NCBI RefSeq assembly: GCF_011751075.1
Contig: NZ_JAALLN010000001.1
Coordinates: forward strand, 905,113-969,112
Source of the DNA: Flavobacterium poyangense
Lineage (GTDB): Bacteria > Bacteroidota > Bacteroidia > Flavobacteriales > Flavobacteriaceae
Direction of reading: 5' to 3'
Length of the DNA stretch: 64,000 bases
The notes under the pieces were generated by a model. That model did not search any database. It was not told the DNA's origin and worked only from the letters and a program-made list of their open reading frames with translations. Shown here piece after piece: positions 43,538-51,095 of the stretch (its first letter is position 1; every line of letters begins with the position of its first letter). Made by a program: the position numbers and the translations under genes.

Positions 43538-43715
43538 GTCATTTCGACGCAGGAGAAATCACACTCGTTAATCGACAAAGATTAGCGATATTCTGTGCGG
43601 AGCTTCTTGTGTGATTTCTCCTTCGTCGAAATGACAGTTGTTTAGTTATCAGAAATGACATACAATTAGACGTGAGTTTCTTGCGTGATTTCTCGTGCCT
43701 CGAAATGACAAACCT
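43538..43715. repeat. Inverted repeat GTCATTTCGACG ... CGTCGAAATGAC
   Basis: The 305-bp gap after the GH3 gene holds no gene. The arms GTCATTTCGACGCAGGAGAA (43538-43557) and TTCTCCTTCGTCGAAATGAC (43616-43635) pair almost perfectly, and ATCACAC/GTGTGAT continue the stem. A TTAATCGACAAAGATTAGCGA string occurs twice in near-identical form (from 43509 and 43568). A partial third arm, GTGATTTCTCGTGCCTCGAAATGAC, follows near 43685-43709. Confidence 0.85.
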
Positions 43716-43778
43716 TGCGTCTGGTTACTTTTTACGATTATTCACCCTTCAGGATAATCAAAAAGCAAACAAAACCTA

Positions 43779-45008
43779 TTACATCATATCAATATACCTG
43801 TCGTGATACCCTAACAAATATAAAACACCGTCAAGTCCTAAACTTGAAATAGAAGTCGCGGCATTTTCTTTTACTTTTTGTTTGGCATGAAAAGCAATCC
43901 CTAAACCGGCTAAGTTTAACATTGGCAAGTCATTTGCTCCATCACCAACGGCAATTGTTTGATTAATATGAATGCCTTCTTTGTCTGCAATCGCTTTTAA
44001 ATGCTCTGCTTTTTTCTGCCCGTCAATAATATCACCTAAATATTTACCGGTCAGCTTACCGTCTTTAATTTCTAACTGATTGGCGTGAACGTAATCAATT
44101 CCTAGCTCTTTTTGCAGGTATTCTCCAAAATAGGTGAATCCTCCGGACAGGATTGCTGTTTTATATCCGTAATATTTTAAAGCTTTCATCAAACGATGTG
44201 CACCTTTTGTTATTGGTAATTTTTCAGCAACAGCTTGTAAAACCTCTTCGCTCAAACCTTCTAACAAAGCCATACGCTGCTTAAAACTTTCGTTAAAATC
44301 GATTTCACCGTTCATGGCCAATTCGGTAATTGCTCTTACTTGCTCGCCTACTCCGTTCAATTCGGCCAGCTCGTCAATTACCTCGGTCTGAATCAATGTA
44401 GAATCCATATCAAAACAAACCAGGCGTCTGTTTCTTCTGTAAATATTGTCTTCCTGAAAAGAAATATCAACGTCTAAAGTTCTTGAAATGTGCATAAAAC
44501 TGGCTGTCATATCAATCTTATTTACAATTTCTCCGGTTACGGATAATTGTATGCAAGAACGCGGATTTTCCTCTATTTCGATGATAGAGGTTCTACCTGT
44601 TAATCGTATAATGGAATCAATATTCAAATTTTGATCAGACAATATTTTAGTTACCGCTGCCAATTGTGACGCGGCTAATTGCTCTCCTAAAATATTAATG
44701 ATATAACGTTGTCTCGATTGTGATTTTACCCAGGACTCATAATCTTCAATAGAAATCGGAATAAACTTTACTTTGATTTCTAATTCATAAGCCTTAAACA
44801 GCAAATCTTTTAAAACCGGGCCGGAACTTGAGCCGGATTCAATTTCAAATAAAATCCCCAAAGAAAGTGTATCATGAATATCTGCCTGGCCTATATCTAA
44901 AATAACAGCATCATAAGTTGCCAATACTGCTGTTAAACCAGCTGTAACTCCGGGCTTATCATGACCGGAAACTTTTAATAAAATAATCTCTTTACCTTCT
45001 GCTGCCAT
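43779..45008 (-). CDS. serB: Phosphoserine phosphatase with ACT domains
   Basis: The 409-aa protein has two N-terminal ACT-like domains (about residues 6-90 and 100-175) and a C-terminal HAD phosphatase with the nucleophile D200 and D202 in CFDMDSTL, SGGFTYF, and VGDGANDLPML. It removes the phosphate from phosphoserine, the last step of serine synthesis. The ACT domains probably bind serine or another amino acid to regulate it. The long form is common in Bacteroidetes and actinobacteria. Confidence 0.95.
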   Translation of the reverse strand: MAAEGKEIILLKVSGHDKPGVTAGLTAVLATYDAVILDIGQADIHDTLSLGILFEIESGSSSGPVLKDLLFKAYELEIKVKFIPISIEDYESWVKSQSRQRYIINILGEQLAASQLAAVTKILSDQNLNIDSIIRLTGRTSIIEIEENPRSCIQLSVTGEIVNKIDMTASFMHISRTLDVDISFQEDNIYRRNRRLVCFDMDSTLIQTEVIDELAELNGVGEQVRAITELAMNGEIDFNESFKQRMALLEGLSEEVLQAVAEKLPITKGAHRLMKALKYYGYKTAILSGGFTYFGEYLQKELGIDYVHANQLEIKDGKLTGKYLGDIIDGQKKAEHLKAIADKEGIHINQTIAVGDGANDLPMLNLAGLGIAFHAKQKVKENAATSISSLGLDGVLYLLGYHDRYIDMM

Positions 45009-45220
45009 TTTTTACTTATTGATTGCGAAGCGACAAAAATCGGCAATCTATCGTTGATAAAAAAGAATAATCATTGTTTTTTTAGACCCAAAAAACACAA
45101 ATCAATGCTAATTTTTTAATTAATTTAACATTCTGGATTACTTATCAAAATAAGCCCTTTAGTGTCGTTCCGTTTTTCATTTTTTTATGTTTTGGGAATG
45201 ATCAACTGGACGTTTTTTTT

Positions 45221-45276
45221 AACGCGGATTAGACGGATTTACTTCGTAAAGACGCGGATAAAAAACGGATTTTTTC
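45221..45276. repeat. ACGCGGATTAGACGG repeat, copy 1
   Basis: The 420-bp gap between serB and the VOC gene holds no gene. AACGCGGATTAGACGGATTT, TTCGTAAAGACGCGGAT and AAACGGATTTTTT form a 56-bp unit that recurs at 45961-46014. Both copies flank the VOC gene at 45429-45869. Confidence 0.8.
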
Positions 45277-45350
45277 TTGTTCTTGTGTGTTCTATAATTC
45301 TGAGGAGTTGGGTTTAAAAAAACAAACTTAAACTATATCATGAACTAAAT

Positions 45351-45389
45351 AAAAAAAGGACTTCTTTTTGAGAGGAGTCCTTTTTTTGT
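45351..45389. terminator. Bidirectional terminator after the VOC gene
   Basis: AAAAAAAGGACT (45351-45362) pairs perfectly with AGTCCTTTTTTT (45376-45387). It lies about 40 bp past the stop of the minus-strand VOC gene. Confidence 0.9.
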
Positions 45390-45428
45390 CTTTAAAAATA
45401 TATCGCTTAAAAAATAGCTTGTAAATTA

Positions 45429-45869
45429 TTATGTCCCGGGCATATTCTCGTCAAAATTCACCATCCAGCTTATGTCAAATTTATCTTTGAACATTCCGAA
45501 ATAGGCACCCCAGAACGTTTTATCCATAGGCATGAAAACTGTTCCTCCTGCTGACAATCCGTTGAAAATTCGATCTGCTTCTTCTGTACTTCCGACATTA
45601 ATGGAGACTGAGAAATTTGCGCCAACTACTACATCTCCTGACTGTTCGCTACTGTCACTTCCCATCAGAATAGTATCTCCAATTGGTAATGAAACATGCA
45701 TGATTCTTTCGGCATCTTTTTCAGATGTCCCACCGCAACCCTCTTCTCCGGGTGGCATGTCTTTAAATTTTCCGATATAAGGAAATTCTCCTCCAAAAAC
45801 TGATTTATAAAATAGAAATGCTTCCTCGCAATTTCCATTAAATATTAAATAAGGATTTACTGTTGCCAT
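45429..45869 (-). CDS. VOC-family protein (PhnB-like)
   Basis: The 146-aa protein has the PhnB/glyoxalase-like pattern: NPYLIFNGNCEEAFLFYKSVFGGE, a Gly-rich MPPGEEGCGG loop, HVSLPIGDTILMGSD, and the final WGAYFGMFKDKFDISWMVN. PhnB-type proteins use the vicinal oxygen chelate fold, yet often lack the usual metal ligands, and no reaction is known. It is the last of a run of VOC and SRPBCC genes, but a copy of the ACGCGGATT repeat separates it from the others, so it is probably transcribed separately. Confidence 0.88.
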   Translation of the reverse strand: MATVNPYLIFNGNCEEAFLFYKSVFGGEFPYIGKFKDMPPGEEGCGGTSEKDAERIMHVSLPIGDTILMGSDSSEQSGDVVVGANFSVSINVGSTEEADRIFNGLSAGGTVFMPMDKTFWGAYFGMFKDKFDISWMVNFDENMPGT

Positions 45870-45960
45870 GATATTTTATTTTTCTAATTAATATTTGTTT
45901 TTTGTTATTGTTGTTTAGTGGTGGGGCAATTCTTTTTTGGTTAACGAAACGTATTTTCTA

Positions 45961-46014
45961 CGCGGATTAAACGGGTTTGCTTTCTAAAGACGCGGATCAA
46001 AACGGATTTTTTTT
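45961..46014. repeat. ACGCGGATTAAACGG repeat, copy 2
   Basis: CGCGGATTAAACGGGTTT, TTCTAAAGACGCGGATC and AAAACGGATTTTTTT form a 54-bp unit, similar in order and spacing to 45221-45276. It occupies the 250-bp gap between the PhnB-like gene and the SRPBCC gene. Confidence 0.8.
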
Positions 46015-46119
46015 ATTTGCTTGTCTTTTCATGCTTTCTCAATAAGCGCAAATTCTTTTTTAACTTATAGCGCCTACATTTTACTTCGTAGAATAGTCGT
46101 GTCTACTAGTTGTTATTTA

Positions 46120-46557
46120 TTAATTCTCTGCTAATTCTTTCACTACTTCCAGTCCTCTTGGGAAAGCTTCTTTAAAATAGTCCAGGTACTGTTCCGTTAC
46201 ATCAATCTGTGCGACTAAATTCGTAAATTCATCATCAGCCGTTAATCGATAGGTTTCCATAGCACCACTCCATTTTTCTGTTTCAGCATCGATGGGCACT
46301 TCCTTAAAGTCTTTTATTTCGCCCAAATGTTTAAACGCCATATATTCGTTAGGAGTTTTGGTCTCAATAATACTATTCATCCCTTCTCCATTCTGAGATA
46401 TAAAATGTATTTTATCTCCTTCGTTCCAATCACTAACCGTGTAGGAGTCTTCACAAAAAGACTTTGTCCATGTTTTATAGGTTTCCTCTTCCCATAAAAC
46501 CGACCATACTTTTTCTCTTGAAGCCTTTATTCTAATTGTAAATTCTAATGTTTCCAT
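46120..46557 (-). CDS. SRPBCC-family (AHSA1-like) protein
   Basis: The 145-aa protein starts with the SRPBCC/AHSA1 first strand and helix (LEFTIRIKASREKVWSVLWEE), then EGDKIHFISQNGEGM and the long C-terminal helix (YLDYFKEAFPRGLEVVKELAEN). The fold encloses a hydrophobic cavity for lipids or small molecules. No ligand is known. Its start lies 3 bp after the stop of the upstream VOC gene, so the two are translated from one mRNA. Confidence 0.88.
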   Translation of the reverse strand: METLEFTIRIKASREKVWSVLWEEETYKTWTKSFCEDSYTVSDWNEGDKIHFISQNGEGMNSIIETKTPNEYMAFKHLGEIKDFKEVPIDAETEKWSGAMETYRLTADDEFTNLVAQIDVTEQYLDYFKEAFPRGLEVVKELAEN

Positions 46558-46559
46558 AA

Positions 46560-46976
46560 TTAATTTTGTTGTGGTAGTTTACTAAAATCCATGTATAAAA
46601 CATTCCAGCGATGACCGTCTAAATCAGCAAAACCGAAGCCATACATCCAGCCCTGATTTTCTGCCGGCGGAGCAAAAATAGTCCCTCCGGCTGCTTTTAC
46701 TTTTTCTGCCAGCGCATCTACTTCCTCTATGCTTTCGGCATCAATCGAAATCAGAATTTCTGAACTCGATTGTGTATCTGTAACTTTGTTCCGGGAAAAA
46801 TTTTCAAACAAAGTATCTTCAAAAAGCATTATTACAAAACTCCTTTCTCCTACCAACATACAAGTCGAGCTGGGAGTATCTTGTTGCTCATTAAAAGCAA
46901 AACCTATTTTCAGAAAAAAGACTTTTGCTTTTGCTACATTCTTAACAGGCAGATTCAGCCAAATTTGTTTTGCCAT
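46560..46976 (-). CDS. VOC-family protein (glyoxalase/bleomycin-resistance fold)
   Basis: The 138-aa protein is a VOC protein with IWLNLPVKNVAKAKVFFLKIGF at the start and YGFGFADLDGHRWNVLYMD at the end, the final E/N region being close to a metal site. It closely resembles the VOC protein at 47433-47840, so the two are paralogues. It sits between two SRPBCC genes: the upstream one ends 11 bp before it, and the downstream one starts 2 bp after. Confidence 0.9.
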   Translation of the reverse strand: MAKQIWLNLPVKNVAKAKVFFLKIGFAFNEQQDTPSSTCMLVGERSFVIMLFEDTLFENFSRNKVTDTQSSSEILISIDAESIEEVDALAEKVKAAGGTIFAPPAENQGWMYGFGFADLDGHRWNVLYMDFSKLPQQN

Positions 46977-46987
46977 CTTTGCTCTTA

Positions 46988-47395
46988 TTAGGTTGTACTT
47001 TCTACATAATTTTTAAAACTATCCATAATAGCCTGCCAACCTCCGCGTTGCATTTCTTCCGGATTTTCAGTTTCAGGATCAAAACTTTCTACGACTTCTA
47101 CTCCATTAGGTGTTTGTTTGAAACTAATTTCAACTTTGCGTCCGTCAGACATTACATAATTGATCGCTTCATTTTGTTTAATCAAAGTATATTCTCCTTC
47201 AAAATCAAAACTCATACTACCGTCTTTTGCAGCCATAGTCGATTTGAATTTCCCTCCTTCTCTTACATCATTTTCCGCAAAAGGCGTGTGCCAGTCAGGT
47301 GAAGCCATATTCCATTTTATAATATGTTCGGGCAATGTCCAGAATTCCCATACTTTACTTATTGATGCGTCGATTGTATTTTGTACTGTAATCAT
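46988..47395 (-). CDS. SRPBCC-family (AHSA1-like) protein
   Basis: The 135-aa protein has the typical ITVQNTIDASISKVWEFWTLPEHI start and WNMASPDWHTPFAENDVREGGKF loop, and ends with GGWQAIMDSFKNYVES. It is a stand-alone Bet v1-like protein related to AHSA1. No active site is apparent. It lies 37 bp after the upstream VOC gene and 11 bp before the next, in one operon. Confidence 0.9.
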   Translation of the reverse strand: MITVQNTIDASISKVWEFWTLPEHIIKWNMASPDWHTPFAENDVREGGKFKSTMAAKDGSMSFDFEGEYTLIKQNEAINYVMSDGRKVEISFKQTPNGVEVVESFDPETENPEEMQRGGWQAIMDSFKNYVESTT

Positions 47396-47432
47396 AGTTC
47401 TATTAGTTTATATTGTTAGTTAAAATTCAAAT

Positions 47433-47840
47433 CTAGTTGGAAGGAACCTGACTTTCATCCATAAAGAAAACCTCCCAATGATGTCCGTCTAAATCTAAAA
47501 ACCCTTTTTGATACATCCAGCCATAATCTCTGGCTTCCATATATTCTGTTCCTCCTGCTTTTACAACTGCGGTTATTATTTCATCCACTTTTTCGCGGTT
47601 CTCAACAGACAAAGCCGTCAAAAATTCGGTACTCTTGCTAGTGTCACAAATTTCTTTGTTTGTGAATGTTTTAAAAAATTCTTCTACAATTAGCATGGCA
47701 AAAATGTTTTCACCAATTTCCAGACAAGCCGCTTTATCATCTGTAAACTTCAGATTGAATGTAAAACCCAATTCCGTAAAAAATGCCATAGACCGTTTTA
47801 AATCTTTTACTGGAAGATTTAAGAAAATTTCTGTTTTCAT
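47433..47840 (-). CDS. VOC-family protein, first gene of the VOC/SRPBCC operon
   Basis: The 135-aa protein begins EIFLNLPVKDLKRSMAFFTELGF and ends YQKGFLDLDGHHWEVFFMD, a classic VOC protein. It is a paralogue of 46560-46976. As first gene of the run and divergent from a GlxA-type regulator (140-bp gap), it is probably controlled by that regulator. The reaction is unknown; members are often labelled glyoxalase or lactoylglutathione lyase without evidence. Confidence 0.9.
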   Translation of the reverse strand: MKTEIFLNLPVKDLKRSMAFFTELGFTFNLKFTDDKAACLEIGENIFAMLIVEEFFKTFTNKEICDTSKSTEFLTALSVENREKVDEIITAVVKAGGTEYMEARDYGWMYQKGFLDLDGHHWEVFFMDESQVPSN

Positions 47841-47940
47841 ATTTATAAAATTACTAATTATTTAAGACAAATTTAGAATTTTCAACAATCTCTAAGAATA
47901 CAATAAAAGTCATTTTTAGGGTCATATGAGACAATTTTTA

Positions 47941-47948
47941 TATTTTTG
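47941..47948 (+). promoter_or_regulatory. Candidate -7 box of the GlxA-type regulator
   Basis: TATTTTTG matches TAnnTTTG and lies 33 bp before the ATG at 47981. No TTTG is present at the -33 distance. The same gap must hold the promoter of the divergent VOC operon. Confidence 0.4.
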
Positions 47949-47980
47949 TGCAGCGATTAACTTTCAAAAAACAACCAACC

Positions 47981-48946
47981 ATGAGCAAAAAAGTAGGCCT
48001 AATTGTGCCGCATGACTATAAATTATTGAGTATTGCAGCGATTTTAGAAGTTTTTGAAACTACTAATAAATTGCATACCGGAACAGAGAAACCTTTCGAT
48101 ATTATGGTATTTCAGTCTTCAGAACAGATTGATCAGAAACACTTGTTCGGATACGAAGTAAAACCAATCGAAACTTCTGAAGAACATCCGGAATTGATTT
48201 TGATTCCCGCTTTTACCACCGACAATATGAGCGAAATGATTGCGAAGAACAAAAACTTTATTCCGTGGCTGCAAAAGCAACATCAGAAAGGAGCCGAACT
48301 GGCCAGTTTTTGTACCGGTGCTTTTTTATTTGCCGCTTCGGGTCTGCTAAATGAAAAATTAGCTACCACCCATGTAGATGCTTGTAGTGCTTTTACGAAA
48401 GCTTTTCCGTTGGTCAAACTAAAATCAGAGGAAACTTTAACGGCAGACGGCAGTTTGTATACCAGCGGAGGCTCCACCTCAACCTTTCACTTACTGATTC
48501 TTTTGGTTCAGAAATATTGCGGAAATGAGATTGCGGTTCAGATTGCCAAAATTTTCTCGATCGATTTAAACCGATACAAACAAAGTTATTTCAGCACCTT
48601 CAGACCCAATCATTTGCATAATGACAGTTTGGTTGCTATGTTGCAACAAAAAATAGAAAATCAATACAGTACCATAGAAAAACTGGAAGAAATCACCAAA
48701 GACATTCCGACCAGCGCCCGAAACATGACACGTCGTTTTAAACAGGTCACGGGAATTCCTCCTATTGAGTATTTACAAAACATACGAGTAGAAAGTTCTA
48801 AAAGATATTTGGAACAAACACAACTCTCGATCTCAGAAATTATTGAAAAAACCGGTTACAATGACCCAAAGGCATTTAGAAAAGTGTTTTACAAAATGGT
48901 TGGGATGAAACCAATTGAGTATCGGGACAAATTTAGAGTACAGTAA
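47981..48946 (+). CDS. GlxA-family transcriptional regulator (DJ-1/PfpI domain plus AraC helix-turn-helix)
   Basis: The ATG at 47981 gives 321 aa; the in-frame GTG at 47948 falls within the -7 box and is unlikely. Residues ~1-190 form a DJ-1/PfpI-like domain with the elbow cysteine in LASFCTGAFLFA and the later SGGSTSTFHL. The C-terminal 110 residues are an AraC helix-turn-helix pair (IPTSARNMTRRFKQVTGIPP, YNDPKAFRKVFYKMVGMKP). Such regulators sense small molecules or redox states. It is divergent from the VOC/SRPBCC operon, which it probably controls. Confidence 0.92.
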   Translation: MSKKVGLIVPHDYKLLSIAAILEVFETTNKLHTGTEKPFDIMVFQSSEQIDQKHLFGYEVKPIETSEEHPELILIPAFTTDNMSEMIAKNKNFIPWLQKQHQKGAELASFCTGAFLFAASGLLNEKLATTHVDACSAFTKAFPLVKLKSEETLTADGSLYTSGGSTSTFHLLILLVQKYCGNEIAVQIAKIFSIDLNRYKQSYFSTFRPNHLHNDSLVAMLQQKIENQYSTIEKLEEITKDIPTSARNMTRRFKQVTGIPPIEYLQNIRVESSKRYLEQTQLSISEIIEKTGYNDPKAFRKVFYKMVGMKPIEYRDKFRVQ

Positions 48947-48980
48947 AGAAATTCCAGTTTTCAACTGGGATTTCTTTAAA
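48945..48980 (+). terminator. Terminator after the GlxA-type gene
   Basis: AAAGAAATTCCAGTT (48945-48959) pairs with AACTGGGATTTCTTT (48963-48977) with one G-T wobble. The stem starts inside the stop codon. Confidence 0.85.
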
Positions 48981-49084
48981 TATTCAAAATTTTGAAAATC
49001 CAAATTCCAGATTTCAACTTTTTATGTAACGGTTTGTTTTTCTTTGCTTTTTAACTGTGCTCAATAAGAGTTGTTAATCATTAA

Positions 49085-49164
49085 TTAATGCTTATTGGTC
49101 TTTCTGTGAAGCGCAACTGTAAAAAAAAAGGAACTACGATAACAACATATAAAAGCTTTTTCAT
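49085..49164 (-). pseudogene. Lipoprotein-like signal fragment, probably frameshifted in a 9-T run
   Basis: On the minus strand an ATG at 49162-49164 starts MKKLLYVVIVVPFFF, which looks like a signal peptide. In the present frame it ends after 26 codons. If the run of nine T (the A's at 49122-49130) had ten, the frame would read on as VVPFFFYSCASQKDQ, which contains a lipobox-like FYSC, then stop. It starts 10 bp after the interrupted frame 49175-49384. I cannot tell whether it is a decayed gene, a phase-variable one, or chance. Confidence 0.35.
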
Positions 49165-49174
49165 ATCGGTTTAT

Positions 49175-49384
49175 TTACAAGGTCGGCCTAGAGTTTTTTT
49201 GTTCTGGTGGAATGTCTGACTCAACAGGGTTTCCGGTTTGTTCCGATGCTAATCTGTTTTCAATTCTTAATCTCTCAGTAGTTCCATTAGCAAACCTTAA
49301 GAACAAATAGGAGTCCGTTTTTTAATGGTTTATAAATTTTACTTTTTTGTTACGCCACTCCTCTCTCGAAACAATCTCCCGCAT
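49175..49384 (-). pseudogene. Small coding-like frame with one internal stop, downstream of B'
   Basis: From an ATG at 49382-49384 the minus strand reads MREIVSREEWRNKKVKFINH, then TAA at codon 21, and in the same frame KTDSYLFLRFANGTTERLRI and ENRLASEQTGNPVESDIPPE, ending at a TAA (49175-49177), 70 codons in all. The charged, low-hydrophobic composition after the stop is protein-like. It begins within 25 bp of the B' gene end, inside the junction sequence shared with the region after B. It could be a decayed cassette. The family is unknown. Confidence 0.4.
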
Positions 49385-49405
49385 ACTCAAAAATCAAATT
49401 AATCG

Positions 49406-49993
49406 TCAACGATAAACATAATCTCCAATTACTTTTATAACAACCCATTTATCATTTGCTTTTTCCATGATGACAGTAGAATAATTTCCACCACCATCAA
49501 AATATACTTTAGCATAATAAAACATTATATATTTTTTATCCATATAATACATTGGTTCTGATATAATTATTGCTTCATACTGCAATCCAGTCTCAATATA
49601 CCTATTCATAAAATCATATTTAAATATTCCATTTCCATCTTCTAATATAAAATCATAACCCGGAAAATCTTCCTTTTTCCAATATCTTTTTACTGTGTCG
49701 TTTGCATATTCCTTATACATCTTTTTCCAATGTTTTTCTAAAAATAAACCATCAGTATAATCTACAGGATCGATTGGATTTATGACATGTTCTATTCCTT
49801 CACCTCCATTAAAAATACTCAAAGCTTGTTTATTTGAAGCCTTATCAGCTTGTAGAATATACTTTCTGCCCTTAACTATTTTCTGAGTTTCTAAAAACAC
49901 ATTGATAGGCTCATAAGTTTCTACATACTGTGCACTGGCACCCGATAAAAAGAAAAGTATGATTATTACAAATATTTTTTTTAATTGTTTCAT
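49406..49993 (-). CDS. B': secreted protein of unknown family, partner of truncated zincin A'
   Basis: The 195-aa product has a signal peptide (MKQLKKIFVIIILFFLSGASAQ). The mature part is clearly paralogous to the protein at 50516-51091: EPINVFLE, KYILQADK, IFNGG, LFLEKHW(K)KMY, NDT(V/I)K(R/K)YWKKEDFP, YDFILE, IISEP(M/I)YYMD, and the final KVIGDYVYR are shared. I do not recognise the family. It starts 4 nt after the A' stop, the same spacing as in the A/B pair. It may be an inhibitor, immunity protein or helper of the zincin domain, which is inference from layout only. Confidence 0.75.
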   Translation of the reverse strand: MKQLKKIFVIIILFFLSGASAQYVETYEPINVFLETQKIVKGRKYILQADKASNKQALSIFNGGEGIEHVINPIDPVDYTDGLFLEKHWKKMYKEYANDTVKRYWKKEDFPGYDFILEDGNGIFKYDFMNRYIETGLQYEAIIISEPMYYMDKKYIMFYYAKVYFDGGGNYSTVIMEKANDKWVVIKVIGDYVYR

Positions 49994-49997
49994 GATT

Positions 49998-50519
49998 TTA
50001 GTTTTTACAAGATGTTCCTAATGGAGAAATGATACCATATTCAGAACCGTTTCTTTCTGCTGTTATTCGTCTCAAAATTCTTTCTCGATCTTTAAAATTT
50101 TTATGAGTCGGATTGTTAGGGTAGTTTTTATTAAATATTTCTGTTCTCAGTAACCCTCCCCAAGCCATATCCAGATAAACCTGATTTGGAAAACCCGAAT
50201 CAACCGATATTCCTGTATGGAATTCCTGAATAGTTGATGCTATTGTGTTAACATATTTATCAGCAATTAACTCATGATGCGCAGCAGGAAGAATCGTTTT
50301 GTCTTTCGTAATTTGATGTTGTACATAAGCCTCATAAACTGTTGGAAAATCACAAATTTCTGAAGTACCACAAATCAGATTATCATTTAATAGACTAATC
50401 AAATACGCATGCACAATTTCATGCGCCATCGTAGTGGCAACAGACAAATCTGTAGGAGGATTTGGATTGCCATTTCCATAAAATATCTTCTGTTTACTCA
50501 AAACCAAATTAACCGTCAA
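49998..50519 (-). CDS. A': truncated second copy of the zincin-like domain (no export signal)
   Basis: The 173-aa frame opens at a TTG (50519) overlapping the stop of B, and matches the C-terminal third of the lipoprotein at 51096-52487 from its TVN segment to the end: NPNPPTDLSVATTM, AHEIVHAYLIS (H33-E34...H37), SEICDFPTVYEAYVQ, HHELIADKYVN, QEFHTG, SGFPNQVYLDMAW. Nucleotide similarity is also very high here, so the copy is recent. It lacks the lipoprotein signal, the N-terminal half and a strong start codon, so it may be unexpressed, an orphan cassette, or a recombination reservoir. It ends 4 nt before B'. Confidence 0.7.
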   Translation of the reverse strand: MTVNLVLSKQKIFYGNGNPNPPTDLSVATTMAHEIVHAYLISLLNDNLICGTSEICDFPTVYEAYVQHQITKDKTILPAAHHELIADKYVNTIASTIQEFHTGISVDSGFPNQVYLDMAWGGLLRTEIFNKNYPNNPTHKNFKDRERILRRITAERNGSEYGIISPLGTSCKN

Positions 50520-51091
50520 CGATAAACGTAATCTCCAATTACTTTAACAACCACCCATTTCCCTTTTTCTTTTTTCATAATCACTGTTCGTGGTTCTTGA
50601 CTATGACCAAAATCTAACATGCTGAAATAAAACATAATATATTGGTTGTCCATATAATATATGGGTTCCGAAATTATTAAAATTTCATAATTTAAATTGT
50701 TAACATATTTGTGGAGAAAAGCAGATTTCATTAATAAGCCTCTTCCTTTCTCTAAAATAAAATCGTATTCAGGAAAGTCTTCTTTTTTCCAGTACTTTTT
50801 AATGGTATCATTGATATAGCTATCGTACATTTTCCTCCAGTGTTTCTCTACAAATAGATCATCCCTAAAATCTATTTCACCAATGGGATCCGGTCCTATG
50901 CCTCCATTAAAAATTCGCAATGCCATTATATTGGGTTCTTTATCTGCTTGTAAAATGTACTTTTTATTTTTGTCTATTTTAATGGATTCTAAAAATACAT
51001 TTATAGGTTCAGCGCTTTTTACATATTGTGCAGTGACAAATGATATAGCGAAGAAAGGAATTATTACCAGTATTTTTTTCAATTGCTTCAT
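50516..51091 (-). CDS. B: secreted protein of unknown family, partner of the zincin lipoprotein
   Basis: The ATG at 51091 gives 191 aa with a signal peptide (MKQLKKILVIIPFFAISFV, cleavage near TAQ); a longer frame to 51136 lies inside the upstream gene and is not likely. I do not recognise the family. The mature part is rich in aromatic and charged residues (LFVEKHWRKMYDSYINDT, KKYWKKEDFPEYDFILEKG, IISEPIYYMDNQYIMFYF) and ends WVVVKVIGDYVYR. It starts 4 nt after the stop of the upstream lipoprotein gene, so the two are translationally coupled. A paralogue follows each zincin copy in this locus. Confidence 0.8.
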   Translation of the reverse strand: MKQLKKILVIIPFFAISFVTAQYVKSAEPINVFLESIKIDKNKKYILQADKEPNIMALRIFNGGIGPDPIGEIDFRDDLFVEKHWRKMYDSYINDTIKKYWKKEDFPEYDFILEKGRGLLMKSAFLHKYVNNLNYEILIISEPIYYMDNQYIMFYFSMLDFGHSQEPRTVIMKKEKGKWVVVKVIGDYVYR

Positions 51092-51095
51092 TGTT

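Noticed and set aside
48990..49020. Left copy of the inverted repeat at 27619
   Set aside because: TTTTGAAAATCCAAATTCC resembles it, but only about 19 bp match and there is no partner arm, so it is noted only as a related word.
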